From an uncultured Oscillospiraceae bacterium (GTDB taxonomy: Bacteria; Bacillota; Clostridia; Oscillospirales; Oscillospiraceae): a DNA stretch of 6,491 nt. The notes beneath the pieces were generated by a model. The model was given only the letters and a program-made list of their open reading frames with translations. It searched no databases and was not told the origin of the DNA. Where the stretch lies: contig CAKUJN010000105.1 of assembly GCA_934661735.1 (NCBI GenBank), forward strand, positions 1 to 6,491, in the 5' to 3' direction. Positions 1 through 4,533 of this stretch are shown piece by piece. The translations under genes and the position numbers were made by a program. Position 1 is the first letter of the stretch. Every line of letters starts with the position of its first letter.

Positions 1-38
1 ATCCCCCTTTGCCGCCCCTTTCTTTTTACCGTCAACGG

Positions 39-69
39 CTTTTTCTTTCCCGCGCTGGGAAAGAAAAAG
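39..69. repeat. Perfect 13-bp inverted repeat, purine/pyrimidine arms
   Basis: The arm at 39-51 (CTTTTTCTTTCCC) and the arm at 57-69 (GGGAAAGAAAAAG) are exact reverse complements around the 5-base loop GCGCT. The pyrimidine arm is also the mirror image of 16-27 across a spacer that contains the small hairpin CCG-TCAA-CGG (29-38). The structure could fold as an RNA hairpin in either direction, but no U-tract follows it, so it is not a textbook terminator. Confidence 0.8.
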
Positions 70-84
70 GGGTTGAAACGCTTC

Positions 85-125
85 CCGCGCCTTTGGCGCG
101 GTATGATACCTCCGGTGAATCCGGA
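85..125. repeat. Cluster of three abutting inverted repeats
   Basis: 85-91 and 95-101 form CCGCGCC/GGCGCGG around TTT. 100-110 is GGTAT-G-ATACC. 111-115 and 121-125 form TCCGG/CCGGA around TGAAT. The first two overlap by two bases and the third begins directly after the second. All are exact. Function is unknown. They could be a folded 3' end of the lysis transcript or part of a dispersed palindromic element. Confidence 0.6.
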
Positions 126-155
126 CACAAGGGCCGACAGCGGCGCGTCCCCCTC

Positions 156-821
156 CTATTCCTTTCCTCTGTGACTGAGCTTCGCCACGCTTCCCTCAAA
201 TCCGACCTCCAGACCCAGCGCCGCGGCCAGATCGCGGATCTTGATATAATTCACGCCGTTTTTCAGAATCCGTTCCACCGGCACGCGCCGTCCATCCAGA
301 ATGATCTCACTTTTTTCTACCATTTCCGCTCCCTCTGTCACCCGTTTTTTGAATGCCGCAAAGCCCTCCGGCTCGCGCACCCAGTATGCCGGACAGTTTT
401 TCCCCGTCACGTCAAAGTGGCGGATGACGCGCTCCGGCGGCACATCATAGCGCTCCATCAGCTCCCGTACCAGCTCCGCCGCGTTTTCCAGCGTCTGCTC
501 CGTCGGACCGACCGTTCCGTCGCGCCTGGTGTCGCACAGCTCCACACCGATGGAGTTCACATTGCGGCATTTCGGGTGCCGGTATGCCGCCGCGCCGCAG
601 TGATATGCCACATATTCATCCGGCACCGTCTGCGTCACGCCCCAGTCGTCCACAAAATAGTGCGCGCTGACCGGCGGCGTCAGCTTCCTCTGGAAATACC
701 GCGCGTTGGAAAGCCCGCTGTCGCCGTCGTTCGCGGTGTAGTGCATGACAATGTATGCAATCTCCGCCTGTCGTCTGCCTCCGTAATTCGCTCTGTGCGC
801 CGGAATCATCTGTCTGCGCAT
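156..821 (-). CDS. Phage-type N-acetylmuramoyl-L-alanine amidase (endolysin)
   Basis: This 221-residue protein cleaves the amide bond between MurNAc and L-alanine in peptidoglycan; it is the endolysin of the lysis cassette. Residues about 18-160 match the amidase_2 (T7 lysozyme/PGRP-like) fold. The likely zinc ligands are H27 (in IVMHYTAN), H135 (in RHFDVTG) and C143 (in KNCP), with K141 and Y55 at the usual catalytic positions. The H-x7-C and K-x-C spacings are those of T7 lysozyme. Residues about 172-216 (from IILDGRRVPVERILK) form a short second domain that resembles the 'copper amine oxidase N-terminal-like' tail found on many clostridial phage amidases, perhaps for wall binding. No signal peptide is seen, so export would rely on a holin. 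The start is fixed by AGGAGG nine bases upstream of the ATG. The gene lies 4 bases after the holin-like gene and is the last gene of the cassette. All active-site residues are present, so it looks functional. Confidence 0.93.
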   Translation of the reverse strand: MRRQMIPAHRANYGGRRQAEIAYIVMHYTANDGDSGLSNARYFQRKLTPPVSAHYFVDDWGVTQTVPDEYVAYHCGAAAYRHPKCRNVNSIGVELCDTRRDGTVGPTEQTLENAAELVRELMERYDVPPERVIRHFDVTGKNCPAYWVREPEGFAAFKKRVTEGAEMVEKSEIILDGRRVPVERILKNGVNYIKIRDLAAALGLEVGFEGSVAKLSHRGKE

Positions 822-825
822 ATGT

Positions 826-1059
826 CTACGCCTCCTGCTTTTCCTCTCCGTGCACAGCGCCGCCCTGCCGCATCGCCTGCGCGTCCAGACTGCCCTCCGT
901 CAGAATATAGGCCACCAGACTGCCCAGCGTCGTCACCATACCCGACACCGTCGCAATCACATTCTCATCCAGCCGGAACACCATCGCCAGCCCCGCCGCA
1001 ACGCCCGCTGCGGCCGCCAGAAACTTTCTGCTTGTCAGCTTTTTCAAAAAATCTTTCAT
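826..1059 (-). CDS. Small holin-like phage membrane protein
   Basis: This 77-residue protein starts MKDFLKKLTSRKF. It has a short basic N-terminus, a hydrophobic segment at about 14-29, a short polar turn (FRLDEN), a second hydrophobic segment at about 34-54 ending in YILTEGS, and a charged tail. Small size, two predicted membrane spans and the position just before an endolysin are typical of clostridial phage holins, which permeabilise the membrane at the end of the lytic cycle. The reading frame remains open further upstream to 1242, but the true start is the ATG at 1059: it has AAGGAG about nine bases upstream, and the extra upstream codons give an Arg/Gly/Asp-rich sequence that is the shadow of the neighbouring gene. 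The start overlaps the upstream gene's stop in an ATGA junction, so the two are probably translationally coupled. The holin assignment rests on topology and context, not on a catalytic motif. Confidence 0.8.
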   Translation of the reverse strand: MKDFLKKLTSRKFLAAAAGVAAGLAMVFRLDENVIATVSGMVTTLGSLVAYILTEGSLDAQAMRQGGAVHGEEKQEA

Positions 1060-1313
1060 TCGTCCGTCTCTCCTTTTTCCTCCGTATTTTTTGCCAGCAT
1101 CCGCTTGCACAGCAGCATCAGCAGCTCTCCTCCGAACGACGCGCCCGCAAAGGTCAGCACCTCGCTCACCTCGACCGTCCTTTCCAGAATCAGCCCCGCG
1201 GTTTTCATGCCCGCCGCCCAGATCAGCGTCCCGCACAGGCACCGCACACAGAACACCACCAGCTGCCTTGCCATCTGTCCTTTCGTCTGTCGGGATTTCC
1301 GGATTACTTTCAT
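1056..1313 (-). CDS. Small two-span phage membrane protein, possible second holin or holin partner
   Basis: This 85-residue protein has a basic N-terminus (MKVIRKSRQTKGQMARQ), a hydrophobic segment at about 18-36, a linker (ILERTVEVSEV), a second hydrophobic segment at about 52-68 with small residues (TFAGASFGGELLMLL), and a charged C-terminus. Proteins of this layout sit just before the holin in many clostridial prophages and are usually left as hypothetical. A role as holin, antiholin or membrane adaptor is inferred from topology and place only. GGAGG lies six bases before the ATG. The gene starts one base after the previous stop and overlaps the next gene in an ATGA junction. Four cysteines (three in or next to the membrane spans) are a mild peculiarity. 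Confidence 0.75.
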   Translation of the reverse strand: MKVIRKSRQTKGQMARQLVVFCVRCLCGTLIWAAGMKTAGLILERTVEVSEVLTFAGASFGGELLMLLCKRMLAKNTEEKGETDE

Positions 1314-1314
1314 C

Positions 1315-1641
1315 TCATTCCTCCATCCTCAGCGGCAGCGCGTCCACCTGATGCAGCAGCGTATCCGCGTCCCCGTTCCCGCCCAGCCCGTCGTGATACA
1401 GCGTGTGCCACCGGTGCAGGCTTCTCCGTTCCTCCATCGTGATCGATGCCTCGCGGATATGCTCCTTCGCGCGCTCCTGAATGATATACAGCATCATATA
1501 CCGCAGCGCCTTTCTCTGTGCATCGGCACGCTCCGACCGGTCGTCCCTCCTGCGCAGCAGATACTGCACCGCCGCCCATACGCCCGTCACCAGCGCCGCA
1601 CCCGCGCTGCCTCCCAGCATCGTCATCGCCAGTTCTCTCAT
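1315..1641 (-). CDS. Phage-type membrane-anchored protein of unknown function, first gene of the lysis cassette
   Basis: This 108-residue protein has an N-terminal hydrophobic segment at about 8-28 (rich in Gly/Ala), a basic stop-transfer stretch (RRRDDR), and then a long charged helix-rich region at about 36-75 (RKALRYMMLYIIQERAKEH). The C-terminus carries LYHDGLGGNGDAD followed by VDALPLR. The 'YH-x-GLGGNG' element followed by a 'V-x-x-LP' end is one I recognise from small unnamed phage proteins encoded next to holins in Clostridia. The topology, one N-terminal anchor plus a helical extension, would suit a spanin- or adaptor-like role, but no function is established. AAGGAGG sits seven bases before the ATG. 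No gene precedes it on this strand within the window, which makes it the promoter-proximal gene of the cassette. Confidence 0.78.
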   Translation of the reverse strand: MRELAMTMLGGSAGAALVTGVWAAVQYLLRRRDDRSERADAQRKALRYMMLYIIQERAKEHIREASITMEERRSLHRWHTLYHDGLGGNGDADTLLHQVDALPLRMEE

Positions 1642-1709
1642 CCTCTCGCCTCCTTTCCCTCCGCCTCTCGGGGGTACCTCCCCTCACCCCTGGCCGCAAA
1701 CGCCGCGTC

Positions 1710-1730
1710 CGTTGCACAAAACGTGCAACG
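1710..1730. repeat. Perfect 8-bp inverted repeat, candidate operator
   Basis: CGTTGCAC (1710-1717) and GTGCAACG (1723-1730) are exact reverse complements around AAAAC. The site lies 69 bases upstream of the lysis-cassette start and roughly 110-150 bases upstream of the carD promoter. There is no U-run beside it, so a dimeric repressor or recombinase site is more likely than a terminator. It does not match the LexA, Rex, CcpA or dif consensus sequences that I know. Confidence 0.55.
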
Positions 1731-1837
1731 AAATCTGCAATTTTGCGTTTCCGATTCGCCGTTTCCAGCGCTTTGCCTATTTTTTATTCCTATCTTCCTC
1801 CGCTTTACACTTTTTTCGTCTTTTCCGAAAACTTTTT

Positions 1838-1867
1838 CTTACATTTTTAAAAATTTTCTGTTATAAT
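1838..1867 (+). promoter_or_regulatory. Extended -10 promoter of the CarD gene
   Basis: TATAAT at 1862-1867 is a perfect -10 box and is preceded by TG plus one base (1859-1861), the extended -10 signature. A modest -35 candidate, CTTACA (1838-1843), lies 18 bases upstream, in an A/T-tract-rich context that could act as an UP element. Transcription would begin near 1873-1875, giving a leader of about 48 bases. Confidence 0.8.
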
Positions 1868-1875
1868 GAAAAAAA

Positions 1876-1898
1876 CAGCCTGCGCAACGCGCAAACTG
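1876..1898 (+). other. Small hairpin in the carD 5' leader
   Basis: TGCGC (1881-1885) and GCGCA (1889-1893) pair around AAC, and flanking CAG/CTG (1876-1878 and 1896-1898) can extend the stem across a two-base internal loop. It sits close to the predicted 5' end of the mRNA and ends about ten bases before the Shine-Dalgarno sequence. It is probably a 5'-end stabilising hairpin; regulation is not shown. Confidence 0.4.
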
Positions 1899-1921
1899 CA
1901 AAAAAATGGAGGGAAATGCCA

Positions 1922-2419
1922 ATGTATGAAGTGGGTCAATACGTCGTCTATGGCAGCGAGGGCGTCTGCCGCATCGATGAGATCGGTCATCCCCGCCTGT
2001 CCGGTCTCGACAAAACGCGCGAGTACTACCGCCTGACGCCGCACAATCGCGGCGGCGCGATTTACGCACCCGTCGACGGAAAAATTGTCATGCGTCCGGT
2101 CATCTCCCGCGATGAGCTGGACGCGCTTCTGCCCACGCTTTCCACGCTTGCGCCGCTTGATGATATCCCCTCCGATGTCAAGGAGGCCGCGGCCTATTAC
2201 CGCACCATTCTGGCCGAGCATTCCTGCCTGCGGCTTCTGCGCCTGTGCAAGGCGCTGTATCTCAAGCAGGCCGCGCTTTCCCGCTCCCGCCGCAGCATCA
2301 ATTCCACCGAGCTGCGCAGCTGGAAGGCCGCCGAAGAAATGCTTCACAGTGAATTCGGCTTTGTCCTCGGCATGCCGCCGTCGCAGGTCCGTTCTTTCCT
2401 TGCCGAGCGTCTCCAATAG
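1922..2419 (+). CDS. CarD-family RNA polymerase-binding transcriptional regulator
   Basis: This 165-residue protein belongs to the CarD/CdnL family. Residues 1-75 form the RNA polymerase interaction domain shared with transcription-repair coupling factor: VGQYVVYGSEGVCRIDEIG at the start, EYYRLTP near 35-40, then YAPVDGKIVMRPVIS at 48-62. Residues about 80-165 form the helical C-terminal domain typical of the family (YYRTILAEH, LCKALYLKQ, AAEEMLHSEFGFVLG). In mycobacteria and myxobacteria, CarD and CdnL bind the polymerase beta subunit and stabilise open promoter complexes; clostridial members have the same architecture but varied roles. GGAGG (1908-1912) lies nine bases before the ATG at 1922. 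An in-frame ATG at 1916 is only three bases from it, so 1922 is preferred. The gene is monocistronic, with its own extended -10 promoter and a terminator at 2457-2493. It is divergent from the lysis cassette and convergent with the oad operon. Confidence 0.9.
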   Translation: MYEVGQYVVYGSEGVCRIDEIGHPRLSGLDKTREYYRLTPHNRGGAIYAPVDGKIVMRPVISRDELDALLPTLSTLAPLDDIPSDVKEAAAYYRTILAEHSCLRLLRLCKALYLKQAALSRSRRSINSTELRSWKAAEEMLHSEFGFVLGMPPSQVRSFLAERLQ

Positions 2420-2456
2420 CCGCCCCGTCCGCCCCGCTTTCTCCGGCGCTGAACGT

Positions 2457-2493
2457 AAAAAAATCCCGCTGTTCGTATGAACAGCGGGATTTT
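2457..2493. terminator. Intrinsic terminator shared by the convergent carD and oadB
   Basis: A 15-bp perfect stem (2460-2474 with 2479-2493) closes a GTAT loop. Its core is TCCCGCTGTTC/GAACAGCGGGA. Read on the minus strand, the stem runs into seven consecutive T (2463-2457), a strong terminator for oadB, whose stop codon is 12 bases before the hairpin. On the plus strand the trailing tract is only four T followed by C, so termination of carD (stop 38 bases upstream) may be weaker. Confidence 0.92.
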
Positions 2494-2504
2494 CTATGGA
2501 GAAT

Positions 2505-3752
2505 TTAACCAAACACTGCCAGCAGGAAGCCTGCCGCGATGGCCGAGCCGATAACGCCGGCCACATTCGGGCCCATGGCGTGCATCAGCAGGAAGTTCGC
2601 AGGGTTGGCCTTCTGGCCGACCATCTGGGAAACACGCGCGGCCATCGGAACGGCGGAGACGCCGGCCGAGCCGATCAGCGGGTTGACCTTGCCCTTGGAA
2701 GCCTTGCACATGATGTTGCCGCCGATGAGGCCGCCGACGGTGGAGATACCGAACGCGACCAGACCCAGCAGGATGATCTTGAGCGTTTCGAGCTTCAGGA
2801 AGTTGGAGGCGACCATGGTCGCGCCAACAGAAGTCGAAAGCATGATGGTGACGATGTTCATCAGCGCGTTCTGCGCGGTGTCCGACAGACGGTCGGTGCA
2901 GCCGCACTCACGGAACAGGTTGCCCAGCATCAGGCAGCCGATCAGCGGAGCGGTGGACGGCAGAAGCAGGATGACAAAGATGGTGACAATGATCGGGAAG
3001 AGGATCTTCTCGGTCTTGGAGACGGCACGGGCCTGCACCATCTTGATCTTGCGGTCCTTTTCCGAGGTCAGCAGCTTCATGATCGGCGGCTGAATCATCG
3101 GGATCAGCGCCATGTACGAGTATGCGGCGATGGCGATTGCACCCAGCAGCTCGGGCGCGAGCTTGTTGGTCAGGAAGATGGCCGTCGGGCCGTCCGCACC
3201 GCCGATAATGCCGATGGAGGCCGCCTGCGGGCCGGTGAAGCCGAGGCAGATGGCGCCGAAGAACGCGACGAAAACGCCGAGCTGTGCGGCAGCGCCGAGC
3301 AGCAGGCTCTTCGGGTCGGCAATCAGCGGACCAAAGTCGGTCATCGCGCCGACGCCCATGAAGATCAGGGACGGATAGATACCGGCCTTGACGCCGATAT
3401 AGAACACGTCCAGCAGACCCGCGTTGGACAGGATATGTCCATAGCTGTGATAGTAGGGGCTGGTGGAATCCAGGAAAGCCTCCCACAGCTCGGGGTGATA
3501 CATGGCGTTGGTGGCGTTCAGCTCAGGATTCACGACGTCCAGACCTGGGAAATAGCTGACGTTCGCCAGCAGGCAGCCGAACGCGATGCCAACCAGCAGC
3601 AGCGGCTCAAAGCCCTTGACAATGCCAAGGTACAGCAGCACGCACGCGATGACGATCATGACAAGATTCTGCCATCCGCCGGCTGCGAAGAATCCGGCAA
3701 AGCCAGACTCGGTCGCCAGCTTCGCGAGAGTGTCGAGAACATTAAAGCCCAT
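2505..3752 (-). CDS. oadB: Sodium-pumping oxaloacetate decarboxylase, beta subunit (carboxybiotin decarboxylase)
   Basis: This 415-residue integral membrane protein decarboxylates carboxybiotin on the carrier protein and uses the energy to export Na+. It has about nine to eleven hydrophobic segments. The residues shown by mutagenesis to matter in Klebsiella OadB (D203, Y229, N373, G377, S382, R389) all have counterparts here at a constant offset of 16: D187 in GGADGPT, Y213 in AAYSYM, and N357, G361, S366 and R373 in and just after NPLIGSAGVSAVP. The Na+ site thus appears intact. The protein has a long polar segment between the first membrane spans (about 65-110), as Klebsiella OadB also does. 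AAGGAGG lies seven bases before the ATG and overlaps the stop region of the biotin-carrier gene. It is the last gene of the operon and is followed by a strong terminator. The same subunit family serves methylmalonyl-CoA and glutaconyl-CoA decarboxylases, but the pyruvate-type OadA in this operon points to oxaloacetate. Confidence 0.95.
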   Translation of the reverse strand: MGFNVLDTLAKLATESGFAGFFAAGGWQNLVMIVIACVLLYLGIVKGFEPLLLVGIAFGCLLANVSYFPGLDVVNPELNATNAMYHPELWEAFLDSTSPYYHSYGHILSNAGLLDVFYIGVKAGIYPSLIFMGVGAMTDFGPLIADPKSLLLGAAAQLGVFVAFFGAICLGFTGPQAASIGIIGGADGPTAIFLTNKLAPELLGAIAIAAYSYMALIPMIQPPIMKLLTSEKDRKIKMVQARAVSKTEKILFPIIVTIFVILLLPSTAPLIGCLMLGNLFRECGCTDRLSDTAQNALMNIVTIMLSTSVGATMVASNFLKLETLKIILLGLVAFGISTVGGLIGGNIMCKASKGKVNPLIGSAGVSAVPMAARVSQMVGQKANPANFLLMHAMGPNVAGVIGSAIAAGFLLAVFG

Positions 3753-3764
3753 GTTCGTTCCTCC

Positions 3765-4166
3765 TTACGCCAGAACGACCAGAGGAGCGCCGGTATCCAC
3801 AACAGAGCCTTTGCTGGTCACGACCTGCGCGACAACGCCGTCACGCGGAGCCAGAATCTCATTTTCCATCTTCATGGCTTCCAGAACTACCAGCACGTCG
3901 CCCGCCTTGACGGACGCGCCCTGCGCGCAGTTGACGCTGAGGATATTGCCGGGCATCGGAGCGGCGACAACCTCGCCGGCGGCGACAGCCGCGGGTGCGG
4001 GAGCTGCTGCGGGAGCGGGGGCTGCGGCCGGAGCCGGAGCTGCCGCGGGTGCGGGAGCCGCTGTGGGCGCCGGAGCATAAGCCTCGTACTCGTCGACCAG
4101 CATGGCCTGGTCCTGATCGACCTCGACTTCATAGGTTCTGCCGTTCAGGGTGATTTTGTATTTCAT
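3765..4166 (-). CDS. Biotin carboxyl carrier protein of oxaloacetate decarboxylase
   Basis: This 133-residue protein carries the biotin that shuttles the carboxyl group from OadA to OadB. Residues 1-30 form a short conserved cap (MKYKITLNGRTYEVEVDQ). Residues 31-60 are a flexible Ala/Pro linker built from repeats of APAPAA. Residues about 66-133 are the biotinyl domain with the EAMKMENE motif; K99 is the biotinylated lysine. In Klebsiella this domain is fused to the end of OadA, whereas here it is a separate gene, as is usual in Clostridia. A GTG at 4172 could extend the protein by two residues, but AGGAGGT is only about three bases from it and nine from the ATG at 4166, so the ATG is chosen. 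The gene follows the oadG stop by two bases and is followed by oadB after 12 bases, so stoichiometric, coupled translation is likely. Confidence 0.93.
   Translation of the reverse strand: MKYKITLNGRTYEVEVDQDQAMLVDEYEAYAPAPTAAPAPAAAPAPAAAPAPAAAPAPAAVAAGEVVAAPMPGNILSVNCAQGASVKAGDVLVVLEAMKMENEILAPRDGVVAQVVTSKGSVVDTGAPLVVLA
3991..4080 (-). repeat. Five degenerate 18-bp tandem repeats encoding the Ala/Pro linker
   Basis: Five 18-base units (3991-4008, 4009-4026, 4027-4044, 4045-4062, 4063-4080) resemble each other, with two being nearly identical (3991 and 4045 units: GCGGGTGCGGGAG shared). In the coding direction each gives about one APAPAA hexapeptide; the unit at 4063-4080 is the most diverged. 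Such an array can expand or contract by slippage in steps of six residues without breaking the frame, changing the reach of the biotin arm. Confidence 0.8.
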
Positions 4167-4168
4167 GT

Positions 4169-4519
4169 TCACTTGACCTCCTTGATGGATTTGAAGCGCA
4201 GTTCATTCAGGGGTTTGCCGATCTTGTTGGCAACAATGGCCATCAGGATGGCGGCGTCCTTATCGCAGACGTTATAGAGCTTCAGCTCGCCCGCGGTGCC
4301 GGGGGCAGCCGCTGCCAGAACGGGCTTCGGCGCTGCCGCAGGAGCAGCGGGAGCAGGCGCTGCGGCTTCCTTCTTGGAGGAAACCATGATTCTACCCTCG
4401 ATCAGAATGACGCACATCAGGGCGATCAGGCCGACGAAAACAACGCCATAGCCCAGCAGCGCGATCAGACCGGCGGTGCCGATGGACAGATCAACCATTG
4501 CGGAATTGACTAAAAACAT
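4169..4519 (-). CDS. oadG: Oxaloacetate decarboxylase gamma-type small membrane subunit
   Basis: This 116-residue protein has one membrane segment at about 15-41 (AGLIALLGYGVVFVGLIALM, then CVILIEG), a basic stretch (RIMVSSKK), an Ala/Pro-rich linker at about 52-73, and a conserved-looking C-terminal region (VCDKDAAILMAIVANKIGKPLNELRFKSIKEV). OadG subunits anchor the alpha subunit to the membrane beta subunit and speed carboxyl transfer. The C-terminal domain resembles the 'OadG-related small subunit' seen in clostridial decarboxylases, not the His-rich metal-binding tail of the enterobacterial protein. Three starts are possible: TTG 4537, ATG 4534 and ATG 4519. The last has GGAGG seven bases upstream and yields the expected short N-terminus before the membrane span. 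The oadA stop overlaps the alternative ATG, so the genes are nearly contiguous. Confidence 0.85.
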   Translation of the reverse strand: MFLVNSAMVDLSIGTAGLIALLGYGVVFVGLIALMCVILIEGRIMVSSKKEAAAPAPAAPAAAPKPVLAAAAPGTAGELKLYNVCDKDAAILMAIVANKIGKPLNELRFKSIKEVK

Positions 4520-4533
4520 CGTGCCGCCTCCCA

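Larger units (their letters stand above)
1..155. other. Repeat-rich non-coding stretch downstream of the amidase gene
   Basis: I see no convincing gene here. The stretch is unusually dense in symmetric sequence. There is a pyrimidine mirror repeat (16-27 with 40-51), a 13-bp inverted repeat (39-69), and then three inverted repeats almost end to end: 85-101 (7-bp arms, TTT loop), 100-110 (GGTAT-G-ATACC) and 111-125 (TCCGG-TGAAT-CCGGA). On the minus strand, this follows the amidase stop codon. None of the hairpins is followed on that strand by a clear U-run, so a normal intrinsic terminator for the lysis cassette is not evident. The density of palindromes is what one expects of a dispersed intergenic repeat or the end of a mobile element, but only a copy-number search of the genome could show that. 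Confidence 0.55.
1642..1921. other. Divergent spacer between the lysis cassette and carD
   Basis: About 280 bases with no gene. The part nearest the lysis cassette is GC-rich, the middle holds a perfect palindrome (1710-1730), and 1740-1880 is strongly T-rich on the plus strand and carries the carD promoter. I looked for a minus-strand promoter for the lysis cassette and found only weak AT-rich candidates near 1770-1790, with no matching -35 box. The cassette's transcription start is therefore unresolved. Confidence 0.6.

Noticed and set aside
9..1442. Plus-strand open frame of 477 codons
   Set aside because: It is antisense to the whole lysis cassette, rich in Arg/Pro/His/Ser, has no recognisable domain and no ribosome site before its start.
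1310..1717. Minus-strand 135-codon frame over the first lysis gene
   Set aside because: Its Arg/Gly-rich product is a frame-shifted shadow of the 108-residue phage protein at 1315-1641, which has a better ribosome site and a plausible membrane anchor.
2496..4277. Plus-strand open frame of 593 codons
   Set aside because: It lies wholly antisense to oadB, the biotin carrier and part of oadG, which have clear family motifs. Its product is rich in Asp, Gln, Arg and His with no domain, a common artefact opposite GC-rich genes.
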